From NCBI GenBank assembly GCA_041161065.1, contig JBEAVE010000030.1:101606-165605 (forward strand): DNA of 64,000 bases, in the 5' to 3' direction. The stretch's first letter is position 1. Each line of letters begins with the position of its first letter. The notes under the pieces are model-generated. The model was not told the DNA's origin. It did not search any database and worked only from the letters and a program-made list of their open reading frames with translations. Source of the stretch: DYRG01 sp041161065. GTDB taxonomy: Bacteria; Pseudomonadota; Gammaproteobacteria; Beggiatoales; Beggiatoaceae. Both the position numbers and the translations under genes were made by a program. Shown in pieces: positions 18,348 through 26,981 of the stretch.

Positions 18348-19685
18348 ATGGATAAGAAAATAGGTTTTATTTCTTTAGGTTGCCCTAAAGCAACGGTCGA
18401 TTCAGAGCTCATTTTAACTCAATTACGTTCTGAAGGTTATCAATTGGTTTCTGGTTATGAAGAATCCGATTTGATTATTGTAAATACTTGTGGTTTCATT
18501 AACGATGCAATCGATGAATCCTTAGAAACGATTGGAGAAGCGATTGTTAAAAATGGCAAAGTCATTGTTACCGGTTGTTTAGGAAAACGGGCAGATTTAA
18601 TCAGAGAAAACTACCCAGAAGTCTTAGCAATTACGGGAGCAAATGCGTTAGAAGAAGTTATGGAAGCGGTACATTTGAATGTGTCTGCACCGCACGAACC
18701 TTTTAGTGATTTGATTCCGCCCGCAGGTTTGAAATTAACACCATCGCATTATGCGTATTTGAAAATTGCGGAAGGTTGCAATCAAAATTGTAGTTTCTGC
18801 GTGATTCCAAATTTGAGAGGAAAATTGGTGAGTCGACCTATTAACAAAATCTTAGATGAAGCAACGCATTTAGTGAATGCAGGTGTGAGAGAATTATTGA
18901 TTGTTTCTCAGGATACTGCTTCTTATGGAGTTGATGTGAAATATCAAACCACTTTTTGGCAAGGTCGTCCTCTAAAAACCCGCATTTCTGAATTAGCAAA
19001 ACAACTCGGTAATTTAGATGCGTGGATTCGATTGCATTATGTGTATCCTTATCCTCATGTTGATGAATTAGTGGAATTGATGGCAGAAGGGTTTATTTTG
19101 CCGTATTTGGATATTCCATTACAACACGCTTCTCCAAATATATTAAAAGCAATGAAAAGACCTGCTAATGTTGAGAACATGTTGAAACGAATTCAGCATT
19201 GGAGAAACATTTGTCCAGATTTAACCATTCGGAGCACATTTATTGTTGGATTTCCAAATGAAACTGAGCAAGAATTTAATGAATTATTGGATTTTTTAGT
19301 GGAAGCACAATTAGATCGAGTGGGCGCATTTGCGTATTCAAATGTTGAAGGTGCTCCCGCAAATAGCTTTGAAAATCAAATCGATGAAGAAACTAAAGCG
19401 GAACGTTTAGAACATTTTATGCGTGTTCAAAGTGAAATCAGTGCAAATAAATTACAAAACAAAATCGGTTCAATTATTCCTGTTATTATTGATGCGATAA
19501 CTAATGAAGGAATTATTGCGCGCAGCAGTGGAGAAGCACCAGAAGTTGATGGCGTGGTTTGGATTGATTTACCCACAGAGAAAATAGATGTTGAAGTGGG
19601 CGATTTTGTCGATGTAGAAATTCGGGCGGCTGATGAGCATGATTTGTATGCAAGTTTAATAACGGATTTTGAGTATGATGATTGA
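18348..19685 (+). CDS. rimO: Ribosomal protein S12 methylthiotransferase RimO
   Basis: 445 residues with three parts. The UPF0004 domain holds three cysteines for one 4Fe-4S cluster (SLGCPKATVDSE, VNTCGFI, VTGCLGKR). The radical-SAM core has EGCNQNCSFCVIPNLRG (CxxxCxxC). A C-terminal TRAM domain ends the protein. The LGCPKxxVDSE and DTASYG patterns distinguish it from the tRNA enzyme MiaB. It methylthiolates the conserved aspartate of S12, whose gene (rpsL) is in the same window. It overlaps mtnB by 11 bases. Confidence 0.96.
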   Translation: MDKKIGFISLGCPKATVDSELILTQLRSEGYQLVSGYEESDLIIVNTCGFINDAIDESLETIGEAIVKNGKVIVTGCLGKRADLIRENYPEVLAITGANALEEVMEAVHLNVSAPHEPFSDLIPPAGLKLTPSHYAYLKIAEGCNQNCSFCVIPNLRGKLVSRPINKILDEATHLVNAGVRELLIVSQDTASYGVDVKYQTTFWQGRPLKTRISELAKQLGNLDAWIRLHYVYPYPHVDELVELMAEGFILPYLDIPLQHASPNILKAMKRPANVENMLKRIQHWRNICPDLTIRSTFIVGFPNETEQEFNELLDFLVEAQLDRVGAFAYSNVEGAPANSFENQIDEETKAERLEHFMRVQSEISANKLQNKIGSIIPVIIDAITNEGIIARSSGEAPEVDGVVWIDLPTEKIDVEVGDFVDVEIRAADEHDLYASLITDFEYDD

Positions 19686-20319
19686 GGAAACGACATTTCA
19701 AATCGCTGCTCAAAGTATTTGTAATATTGGACGTTTTCTTTATAACAAAGGCTGGTGTCCAGCAACGAGCAGCAATTTCTCCGTGAGGCTTAATGAGCAT
19801 TTGATAGCCATTACAGCATCGGGAAAATTAAAGGGCGAATTAGCAGAGAAAGATATTTTATTAATTGATATGAACGGTAAAGCCATTCAAAGCAATTTGA
19901 AACCTTCCGCAGAAACCTTTTTGCACACGGGTTTGTATCAACGTGACAAAACCATTGGTTGTGTTTTACATACCCATTCAGTCAATGCAACAGTGCTTTC
20001 TCGGTTATTTGAAAAACAAGGTTTTATTCGCGTAGAAGATTACGAAGTTTTGAAAGCCTTACCCAACATAGAAACCCATGAAACAAGTATTTCTATTCCT
20101 ATTTTTCCAAACACGCAAGATATTGCAACTTTAGCAAAGCAAGTTGATGAGTATTTAGATAAGAATCCGCAAACATTTGGTTATTGCATTGCGGGACATG
20201 GTTTTTATAGCTGGGGTAAAGATATTGAAACCACTCGACGACATATTGAGGCATTTGAATTTTTATTTGAATGTGCTATTTTAGAAATGCAATTACAATG
20301 CAAATCAAACGCATCTTAG
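19675..20319 (+). CDS. mtnB: Methylthioribulose-1-phosphate dehydratase
   Basis: 214 residues from the ATG at 19675 (another ATG follows immediately). Class II aldolase/adducin fold: CPATSSNFSVRL near the N-terminus, the zinc-binding VLHTHSVNATVLSR, and C-terminal IAGHGFYSWGKDIETTRRHIEAFEFLFEC, the MtnB-type ending. It dehydrates methylthioribulose-1-phosphate in the methionine salvage pathway. No other mtn gene is adjacent. Its start lies within the end of rimO and its end overlaps the glycosyltransferase gene, so the three are translationally coupled. Confidence 0.9.
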   Translation: MMIEETTFQIAAQSICNIGRFLYNKGWCPATSSNFSVRLNEHLIAITASGKLKGELAEKDILLIDMNGKAIQSNLKPSAETFLHTGLYQRDKTIGCVLHTHSVNATVLSRLFEKQGFIRVEDYEVLKALPNIETHETSISIPIFPNTQDIATLAKQVDEYLDKNPQTFGYCIAGHGFYSWGKDIETTRRHIEAFEFLFECAILEMQLQCKSNAS

Positions 20320-21359
20320 TGATTTCTACGCGGCAAATTGGTGATGTTTTATTAACCACGCCGCTCATTCATTCTTTAAAACAAGCCACGCAAGCAAATA
20401 TTGATGTGTTGGTATTTCAAGGAAAGGGAGCAGTTTTAGAAGGCAATCCCGATATAAGAAATCTCATTGAAATCCCCGAGCGTCCCCATTTCAAAGATCA
20501 TTTCAAATTATTTCAAACGATTTTTAAAAAATATGATTTAGCGGTTTCTACGCAGGCGGGCGATCGTCCAGCTATTTATGCGTTTTTAGCGGCAAATTAT
20601 CGGGTAGGAGTATTGGCGGATTTGAAATTAAAAAATCTTTGGAAAAAATGGTGTTATCAGCGGTTTGTTTTGTTAGATGATTGGGATACGCCAACAATTT
20701 TGCAAAATTTACAATTAGCCGATGTATTAAATATTTCTCGTTCTTATCAAGTTATTTTACCTCAATCCTCTAAAAAATCCGAGCAACTTCCTCTAAATTC
20801 TTATGCGGTTTTGCATTTAACGCCAATGTGGAAATACAAACGTTGGACAAAGGAAGGTTGGGAGAAAGTTGCTCAATGGATTGCAGAGCAAAATTGGCAA
20901 GTTGTTCTAACGGGTAGCACAAACAAAGAAGAACAACATTATATTTCTGACGTGATTAAAAACTTTCCTCAAAATACGTTAAATCTGGCGGGGAAATTGT
21001 CATTTGCGGAAATTGCACAACTCATTGAAAAGAGTGAAGTTTATATTGGTGTGGATACGGCGGTGACACATTTGGCAGCGGCAACGGGTGCGCCGACGGT
21101 TGCGTTGTTTGGTCCGACCAATCCAATTAAATGGTCGCCTTTTCCAAAAGATTACGCAGAAAACGCTCCCCCATTTCAAAGAGTTGCACCCTTTCAAAGA
21201 AACAAAAATATCGTTTTAATTCAAGGAATTGCAGATTGCGTGCCCTGTCATCAGGAAGGCTGTAACAAACATCGACAAAGCCATAGTCGTTGTTTAGATG
21301 AAATCCCCGCAGAAAGGGTGATTGAAGCGATAGTTGCTTTAAAAAAAAGCCGCACTTAA
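20298..21359 (+). CDS. Family 9 glycosyltransferase (LPS heptosyltransferase-like)
   Basis: 353 residues from the ATG at 20298, inside the 3' end of mtnB (22-base overlap). The N-terminus ILVISTRQIGDVLLTTPLIHSL is the GT9/WaaF signature, and the C-terminal nucleotide-sugar site is GVDTAVTHLAAATGAPTVALFGPTNPIKW. Most like the WaaQ/RfaQ subgroup, which adds a heptose to the LPS inner core. A cysteine-rich segment, CVPCHQEGCNKHRQSHSRC, near the C-terminus is shared by some WaaQ-type enzymes and could bind a metal. The exact acceptor cannot be told. Confidence 0.85.
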   Translation: MQIKRILVISTRQIGDVLLTTPLIHSLKQATQANIDVLVFQGKGAVLEGNPDIRNLIEIPERPHFKDHFKLFQTIFKKYDLAVSTQAGDRPAIYAFLAANYRVGVLADLKLKNLWKKWCYQRFVLLDDWDTPTILQNLQLADVLNISRSYQVILPQSSKKSEQLPLNSYAVLHLTPMWKYKRWTKEGWEKVAQWIAEQNWQVVLTGSTNKEEQHYISDVIKNFPQNTLNLAGKLSFAEIAQLIEKSEVYIGVDTAVTHLAAATGAPTVALFGPTNPIKWSPFPKDYAENAPPFQRVAPFQRNKNIVLIQGIADCVPCHQEGCNKHRQSHSRCLDEIPAERVIEAIVALKKSRT

Positions 21360-21375
21360 TATAAAATGCAGCTTT
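21341..21375 (-). terminator. Intrinsic terminator of soxYZ
   Basis: Minus-strand RNA: AAAGCTGCA (21375-21367), a 12-base loop, TGCGGCTTT (21354-21346), then a run of U (21348-21341). One G-U pair forms only on this strand; on the plus strand it is a C-A mismatch. The hairpin lies partly inside the last codons of the convergent glycosyltransferase gene. Confidence 0.75.
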
Positions 21376-21395
21376 GATTTTCTCGCAAGATTGTT

Positions 21396-21704
21396 TTATT
21401 TGATAACGGCTTCTTGGGTTTCTGTTTCACCCTTATTATCTTTCCAAGTTACTTTAACGCTGCCGCCTTCGTTGCTCTTAAATTTGAAAGACAAGTAGGG
21501 GTTTTTAGAAATCCCACCACTCCAATCCGAACTTAGAACAACTTTGCCCGCGTGTTCACAGGTTAGTTCTTGAATAAAATGCGCGGGAACAACCTCATTG
21601 GTCTTTTGATCTTTGCGCGTGCCGGTTTCCATGGGGTGACTCACGAGGATTTTAACTTCAATTACATCGCCTTCTTTCTTGGCTTGAACTCTCATACCAG
21701 ACAT
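21396..21704 (-). CDS. soxZ: Thiosulfate oxidation carrier subunit SoxZ
   Basis: 102 residues, all-beta, with the SoxZ hallmarks VLVSHPMETGTRKD and VPAHFIQELTCEHAGK and the C-terminal VTWKDNKGE. It pairs with SoxY in the periplasm; having no signal peptide of its own, it is exported with SoxY by the Tat system. It lies 25 bases after soxY. No soxXA, soxB or soxCD is adjacent. Confidence 0.96.
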   Translation of the reverse strand: MSGMRVQAKKEGDVIEVKILVSHPMETGTRKDQKTNEVVPAHFIQELTCEHAGKVVLSSDWSGGISKNPYLSFKFKSNEGGSVKVTWKDNKGETETQEAVIK

Positions 21705-21729
21705 GATTTGTGCTCCTTATTTGAAATGA

Positions 21730-22179
21730 TTAACCGCCGCAACCGCCGACAGTGACTTTAACTTCTTTCTTGGCAGAAAAGAATTTACCGTCGGATTTTA
21801 CGAGAGCAACGACATTAGAAGTGCCACCCATTTTAATGCGAGTAGAAATGTAACCCACGCCGTTGTCACCTAACTTAAAGTTTGCAATTAAAGGAACGGG
21901 ATTTTTTTCTACTAAAATTGCAATGGATTCAATTTTAGGTAATTCAGCGTTAATTTGGATAGGAACGACCGCGCCGTTTTCAGCGATTTCGGGCACTTTA
22001 ATGGCGATGGCGGGACTGTCGGTGACTTCTGCGCCGCCAGAAACGCTTTTCAAGGCATTTTCATAGTCTTTAGCGTCAAAGCCAGCGGTTCGGGCGGCTT
22101 CTGCAAACGCGCGCGGCATCGCAACGGCGACGCTTCCTACCAACGCACCTTTTAAGAAAGTTCTGCGTTTCATACTCAT
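21730..22179 (-). CDS. soxY: Thiosulfate oxidation carrier protein SoxY
   Basis: 149 residues. The N-terminus MSMKRRTFLKGALVGSVAVAMPRAFA is a twin-arginine signal (R5R6, then FLK). The C-terminus is the invariant flexible GGCGG with the sulfur-carrying Cys147. Sulfur intermediates are bound covalently to this cysteine while other Sox enzymes oxidise them. This is the clearest sign of sulfur oxidation in the window. The gene is followed by soxZ and a terminator, forming a two-gene unit. Confidence 0.97.
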   Translation of the reverse strand: MSMKRRTFLKGALVGSVAVAMPRAFAEAARTAGFDAKDYENALKSVSGGAEVTDSPAIAIKVPEIAENGAVVPIQINAELPKIESIAILVEKNPVPLIANFKLGDNGVGYISTRIKMGGTSNVVALVKSDGKFFSAKKEVKVTVGGCGG

Positions 22180-22265
22180 AGATAGCTCCTTTTTGTTTCA
22201 AATCGATTTTTTTTCACAGCTTCACATCATAAGCAATAAATTCATGTCTGACAAGCACACAAACG

Positions 22266-23723
22266 CTACCCTTTGCTTTTACGCCCATGTTTTTCATCAT
22301 CTTTTTTTGTTTCACGCAATTCATTTTCCCACTGATTCAAACGAGATTCTAATCGCGATGCCAGATAAAAACTAAGGTTTTTTAAACGCAAAGCCTGTTT
22401 CAATTGCTCAACCGCCAAACCCGTTTGACCATTCAAATAATACGATTCTCCCATCGCTAAATGCGCATCGCCGGTTTGTTCTGCTTCTTGATAGGCTTGC
22501 GCTAATAAACGATAAAAATCAGGGCGATTTGAAATAGTCAGTGTTTCCAAGACTTTCACCGCTTCGCCAGCACGTTTTTCCTCCAATAATAAACGAGCAT
22601 ATTGCGTAGAAAGTAACATATCTTTTGGATAGATTTTCAACGCATTTTCACATAATTCCAATGCCTTTTCTTTATTACCTTGCAATGCAGACAATTGCGC
22701 CGCCGCTTGCCGATAAATCACCCGATCTTGATCATTTTCTTTTAACCAGTTCAAATGCGAAATAACGTTATCGGGTTGTTTCTGCAATAATCCCGCTTGC
22801 ACTAACGCATAATGCACCGCTCGTTCATCTCTAAACTTACCCGTTTCTAAGGATTTTTCTAATTGCTTAACCAATGCTTCCACATCATCGCTGGTTTCAA
22901 CTAACACTTTGGCTTTCATTAACGCATATTCATTACTATCTTTATGCCAAGTTTCTTGATGTGCAATCTTTTCTGCCCGATCTTTTGCTTCCGCAATTCG
23001 ATCGGTTGTAACAGGGTGTGTACGGAGAAACTCTGGAACGCTATTTTCATAAAAACGGTTCTCTAATTGTAATCGTTCAAAAAAAGATGGCATACTTAAC
23101 GGATTGAAACCCGCTTTAGAAAGCGTTTCCATACCCACTCGATCCGCCTCTTTTTCATGGGCGCGCGTGAAATCAATTTGCATTTGAACATTACCCGCCA
23201 TAATTGCCGCCAAACCCGCTTGTCCTAGTTCTGCATTTCTTGCCCCTGCTAAAACCGCTGCAATAATTGCCGCCACTGAAACCAATGACAATTTACCACT
23301 TTCCTCGACTTTTCTCGCAATATGGCGTTGCGTAACGTGAGCAATTTCATGCGCCAAAACAGAAGCTAATTCGCTTTCATCTCGAGAATGTAAAATTAAA
23401 CCACTGTGCACACCCACAAATCCTCCCGGTGCAGCAAAGGCGTTAATATCTGCTGATTTTATAACGAAAAAAGTAAAAGGTTGGGCTGGATTTTCACTGT
23501 TTGCGGCTAATCGATAACCTAGTGCATTAAAATAATCTTCGATTTCTGGACTATCGATAATTTTAACTTGCTGACGTAATTGCCGCATAAATTGCTGACC
23601 GATTTCTTGTTCCTCTGCGGGAGAAAAGACTTGATCTGCTGATAATCCGATTTCTGGTAAATTCATTCCATACACATTCACAAATGCGCATAACGTCAGT
23701 AAAGTAACCATTTTCTTTAACAT
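22266..23723 (-). CDS. bepA: M48 metalloprotease/chaperone BepA with TPR repeats
   Basis: 485 residues. A signal peptide (about 1-20) precedes the peptidase M48 domain, with zinc motif HEIAHVTQRH (about residues 130-139) and third ligand region EKEADRVGME. The C-terminal half is built of TPR-like helical repeats (about 310-460). In E. coli, periplasmic BepA assists LptD assembly and degrades stalled outer-membrane proteins at the BAM complex. It starts directly after the dnaX stop codon (no intervening base), the last gene of the algC-argB-ccmA-dnaX-bepA run. Confidence 0.93.
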   Translation of the reverse strand: MLKKMVTLLTLCAFVNVYGMNLPEIGLSADQVFSPAEEQEIGQQFMRQLRQQVKIIDSPEIEDYFNALGYRLAANSENPAQPFTFFVIKSADINAFAAPGGFVGVHSGLILHSRDESELASVLAHEIAHVTQRHIARKVEESGKLSLVSVAAIIAAVLAGARNAELGQAGLAAIMAGNVQMQIDFTRAHEKEADRVGMETLSKAGFNPLSMPSFFERLQLENRFYENSVPEFLRTHPVTTDRIAEAKDRAEKIAHQETWHKDSNEYALMKAKVLVETSDDVEALVKQLEKSLETGKFRDERAVHYALVQAGLLQKQPDNVISHLNWLKENDQDRVIYRQAAAQLSALQGNKEKALELCENALKIYPKDMLLSTQYARLLLEEKRAGEAVKVLETLTISNRPDFYRLLAQAYQEAEQTGDAHLAMGESYYLNGQTGLAVEQLKQALRLKNLSFYLASRLESRLNQWENELRETKKDDEKHGRKSKG

Positions 23724-25435
23724 TTAAGCACCCTCTTTTGTTATCAATCGAATACTACTTTCATCTAATACTGCATTAAAGGTTTGTTTTAGGGCTTTCA
23801 CAAAAGAATCCTGTTCGAGTTGTTCAATCAGAATTTGTTTCTGTGCTAAAACAGTTTGCTTTTGATGCGCGGCGGGCGTTTCTCGTAACTGTTGTTCACT
23901 AAATTTAGCGGGCTTGAAATCGATCAGAATAGTCTTTTTCAAATGATTTTCTAAGGCAGCTGTTAATTCTTTTTGGGTTGCTGATCCTAAAAATTCAATA
24001 AACTGGTTGTTCAACAATAAAGAAAGCGTATTTTCTTCCCATTTGTTCGGAATACATTGTGCAGCTAATTCTCGACAGCGGTGGCTCAAATTTAATGCTT
24101 GATTAACTAATTCAACCCATTGTTGATTCAAATCATGATTACTGGGTGTTGAAATAATATTTGGTGGAGAAACCGGCGGTTTTTCCTCAACTTTTTTTAA
24201 TCGAGCGGGTTCAGTTTTTTTTTTGGATCGGACGCATTCAGAGAAGCCCGCAACGCAGAGAAACTATTGGCAGGCGAAGGATTTGAAGGCGGTATTTGTC
24301 GGGGTTGCATCATTTGAGCAGATTGAGAGGAAGTTGTTTGCGTTAATTCGGAAGGACGAAACGCTAACATTCTTAACAAAATCATTTCAAATCCACCTCG
24401 AGTATCGGGCATAAATGCCAAGTCTCGCCGACCTAACAATGCAATTTGATAAAACAACTGCACTTCTTCGGGCGTTAATTGCTGACAGAGCATTTGAAGA
24501 TCAGCATTGTCGGGATCATTTTCCTCTAAAGTAGCGGGAACAACTTGCGCAATGGCAATTTGTTGCAAAACTGCTAATAATTCCGCTAAAACTTGTGCAT
24601 AATCAGGACTATATTCGGCTAAATGTGCTACTTGTGCCATTAAACCCGCGCCATCGCGCTGCGCAAGCCATTTGAGCAATTCGACGACGCTCCCCTGATC
24701 TAAAGTCCCCAACATATTGTGGACATCTTCCACGCCGACTTTTCCTGCGCCGTATGCAATTGCTTGATCTAAAAGGCTTAATGCGTCACGCATACTTCCG
24801 TCGGCGGCTTTTGCAATCAATTTTAAAGCGGGCGTTTCGTGAGGAAGTTGCTCTAAAGTTAAAACCTTAATCAAATACTCTGCAATCATTTCTACGGGTA
24901 AGCGTTTCAAATTAAATTGCAAGCACCGAGAAAGCACCGTAATCGGTAATTTTTGCGGGTCAGTGGTTGCAAACAAAAACTTAACGTGCGAGGGGGGTTC
25001 TTCTAAGGTTTTCAACAGCGCGTTAAAACTACTATCAGAAAGCATATGAACTTCGTCGATCAAATACACTTTGAAACGCCCACGACTCGGCGAATATTGC
25101 ACATTTTCCAATAACTCACGGGTATCATCGACTTTAGTTCGAGAAGCCGCGTCGACTTCAATTAAATCGACAAACCTTCCTGCATCAACTTCTTTACACG
25201 TCATGCAATGTCCACAGGGTTGCGAACTTACCCCATTTGTTTCACAATTTAAGGATTTCGCAAAAATCCGTGCAATGGTGGTTTTTCCTACCCCGCGTGT
25301 TCCCGTGAACAAATACGCATGATGCAAACGCTGACTATCTAACGCATTAATGAGCACCCGTTGCACATGGGTTTGCCCGACCATTTCTGCAAAAGTATGC
25401 GGTCGCCATTTTCGTGCAAGAACTTGATATTCCAT
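23724..25435 (-). CDS. dnaX: DNA polymerase III tau subunit (full-length, needs -1 frameshift)
   Basis: The frame from the ATG at 25435 closes at 24197 (gamma). A -1 shift on the A10 run at 24224-24215 continues without any stop through TEPARLKKVEEKPPVSPPN into a 135-residue segment (NQQWVELVNQALNLSHRCRELAAQC...) that resembles tau domain V, the alpha-binding domain of the clamp loader. The resulting tau would be about 570 residues. Tau dimerises the replicase and contacts DnaB, also encoded in this window. The C-terminal segment has no ribosome-binding site of its own and starts only with a TTG, so it is unlikely to be a separate gene. Shared N-terminal motifs are described under gamma. Confidence 0.88.
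24197..25435 (-). CDS. dnaX: DNA polymerase III gamma subunit (zero-frame product)
   Basis: 412 residues. AAA+ clamp-loader ATPase: Walker A GTRGVGKTT (about 45-53), the four-cysteine zinc module in the segment CETNGVSSQPCGHC plus MTCKE, Walker B LIDEVHMLS (about 125-133) and sensor I FATTDPQKLP. Domain III continues to about 365, followed by a Ser/Pro/Gln-rich linker. The zero frame ends five codons after the slippery run (KKKLNPLD, stop). This is the same arrangement as in E. coli and Thermus, where a short gamma and a long tau come from one gene. It begins six bases after ccmA. Confidence 0.93.
   Translation of the reverse strand: MEYQVLARKWRPHTFAEMVGQTHVQRVLINALDSQRLHHAYLFTGTRGVGKTTIARIFAKSLNCETNGVSSQPCGHCMTCKEVDAGRFVDLIEVDAASRTKVDDTRELLENVQYSPSRGRFKVYLIDEVHMLSDSSFNALLKTLEEPPSHVKFLFATTDPQKLPITVLSRCLQFNLKRLPVEMIAEYLIKVLTLEQLPHETPALKLIAKAADGSMRDALSLLDQAIAYGAGKVGVEDVHNMLGTLDQGSVVELLKWLAQRDGAGLMAQVAHLAEYSPDYAQVLAELLAVLQQIAIAQVVPATLEENDPDNADLQMLCQQLTPEEVQLFYQIALLGRRDLAFMPDTRGGFEMILLRMLAFRPSELTQTTSSQSAQMMQPRQIPPSNPSPANSFSALRASLNASDPKKKLNPLD
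24215..24224 (-). other. dnaX: Programmed frameshift/slippage site in dnaX (A10)
   Basis: Ten consecutive A residues on the coding strand, read in the zero frame as CCA AAA AAA AAA CTG and followed five codons later by TAA. Slipping back one base (or a polymerase stuttering in one extra A) gives ACT GAA CCC and opens the tau frame. The short inverted repeat AACCGCCGGTT about 40 bases downstream is too weak to be a convincing stimulatory hairpin, which favours transcriptional slippage as in Thermus. Confidence 0.85.
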
Positions 25436-25441
25436 AAATTT

Positions 25442-26059
25442 TTACCCGTTCAAATGTATCTTTTGTAATCGTGGATTTTGAACTGTATGATGTGATGTTA
25501 AAATCGCCATTCCACCCGTTTCAATATGATTTTCTAATAATTCTTCTACATATTGAATACCCGCTTTATCTAAGGAAGTGAACGGTTCATCTAATATCCA
25601 CAATGCGGTTTTTGAAATCAATAATCGAGCTAAACTCACTCGCCGTTGTTGTCCCGCAGATAAGGTTCGGGAGAAAACATCTTCAAATCCCCGCAAACCG
25701 ACTTTTTCTAAAGCCTCTTCTAAATCTATTTCTATTGGATTTGCACTTAATGCTTGCGCGATTTTCAAATTTTCTAATGGGGTTAATTCTGCTTTCACCC
25801 CGTGCGCGTGTCCAATATAAATCAAATCCGCGTAATATTCATCACGAATAGCCGAGATGTTTTGATTATTCCAATGAATTTCACCTTCAGCGGGCAATAG
25901 CAAACCACAAAGGATTCTCAACAAACTTGTTTTACCACTTCCATTATGACCTTCGATTTGTAGCAATTGACCTGATGTTAAAGAAAAGTTCAAATTTTCA
26001 AATAAAATTCGATCATCTCGAATGCACACCAAATCCTTTGCAGTTAAAATATGCGTCAT
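25442..26059 (-). CDS. ccmA: Cytochrome c biogenesis heme exporter ATPase CcmA
   Basis: 205 residues, the small ABC ATPase size of CcmA. Walker A GHNGSGKTS (about 36-44), CcmA-typical YIGHAHGVKAELTPLENL, signature LSAGQQRR and Walker B LWILDEPFTSLD. With CcmB/C it powers release of heme-loaded CcmE for c-type cytochrome maturation. ccmB-ccmH are not here; the gene is inserted between argB (3 bases) and dnaX (6 bases), so it is detached from its system. Confidence 0.9.
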   Translation of the reverse strand: MTHILTAKDLVCIRDDRILFENLNFSLTSGQLLQIEGHNGSGKTSLLRILCGLLLPAEGEIHWNNQNISAIRDEYYADLIYIGHAHGVKAELTPLENLKIAQALSANPIEIDLEEALEKVGLRGFEDVFSRTLSAGQQRRVSLARLLISKTALWILDEPFTSLDKAGIQYVEELLENHIETGGMAILTSHHTVQNPRLQKIHLNG

Positions 26060-26062
26060 AGC

Positions 26063-26965
26063 TTATTTCTTACGTCGATGAATTAAAGAACCGACACCTT
26101 GATGCGTAAAGATTTCCAATAAAACAGCGTGCTCCATTCTTCCATCAATGATATGCACCGAATTAACCCCAGAATTAACCGCATCTAATGCACAATTAAT
26201 TTTAGGTAACATACCGCCAGAAATCGTTCCATCGCCTATCAGTTCATTTACTTTATGTGCGTCTAACCCCGTGAGAACATTACCCTTTTTATCTAAAACA
26301 CCGGTTGTATTGGTTAATAAAATGAGTTTCTCTGCTTTGAGCACTTGCGCTAATTTTCCTGCCACCAAATCTGCGTTGATATTATAAGACATATTATCTT
26401 TTCCAACGCCAATCGGTGCAATCACAGGAATGAAATCACCATGAATTAAATTATCGATAATACCCACATCGATGCTTTCTACATCGCCCACATGACCAAT
26501 GTCAATGATTTCTGGTTCATCAAATTCAGGAGAAGAACGTTGAAAGGTGAGTTTCTTTGCGCGGATCATTTCTCCATCTTTACCCGTCAAACCCACTGCT
26601 CGACCGCCTTGATGGTTAATTAAGCTCACAATTTGTTTATTGACCAAACCGCCCAACACCATTTCAACCACGTCCATTGTTTCACTATCGGTGACGCGCA
26701 TTCCTTGAAAGAACTCGCTTTCTTTTCCTAAACGTTTTAATAAGTTTCCAATTTGAGGACCACCACCATGCACCACAACAGGATTCATACCCACTAATTT
26801 CATTAGAACCACATCGCGCGCGAAACCATTTTTTAGTTTCTCATCAACCATTGCATTACCACCGTATTTAATGACGATAGTTTTGCCGACAAACTTTTGA
26901 ATATAAGGTAAGGCTTCGGTTAAAACTTTAGCGACATTCATTGCCGCAGAAACATCTAAAGTCAT
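26063..26965 (-). CDS. argB: Acetylglutamate kinase
   Basis: 300 residues of the amino-acid kinase fold: VIKYGGNAMVDEKLKNGFARDVVLMK, VHGGGPQIGNLLKRLG and a C-terminal GGMLPKINCALDAVNSGVNSVHIIDGR. It phosphorylates N-acetylglutamate in arginine synthesis. The N-terminal extension (about 20 residues with a VAKVLTEALPYIQKF helix) is the type found in arginine-inhibited hexameric enzymes. Sixteen bases follow algC. Confidence 0.96.
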   Translation of the reverse strand: MTLDVSAAMNVAKVLTEALPYIQKFVGKTIVIKYGGNAMVDEKLKNGFARDVVLMKLVGMNPVVVHGGGPQIGNLLKRLGKESEFFQGMRVTDSETMDVVEMVLGGLVNKQIVSLINHQGGRAVGLTGKDGEMIRAKKLTFQRSSPEFDEPEIIDIGHVGDVESIDVGIIDNLIHGDFIPVIAPIGVGKDNMSYNINADLVAGKLAQVLKAEKLILLTNTTGVLDKKGNVLTGLDAHKVNELIGDGTISGGMLPKINCALDAVNSGVNSVHIIDGRMEHAVLLEIFTHQGVGSLIHRRKK

Positions 26966-26981
26966 TTCAGTTCCTTTGAAT

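Noticed and set aside
23724..24131. Independent 135-residue gene between dnaX and bepA
   Set aside because: It starts only with TTG, has no ribosome-binding site, and is the -1-frame continuation of dnaX resembling the tau C-terminal domain; treated as part of dnaX.
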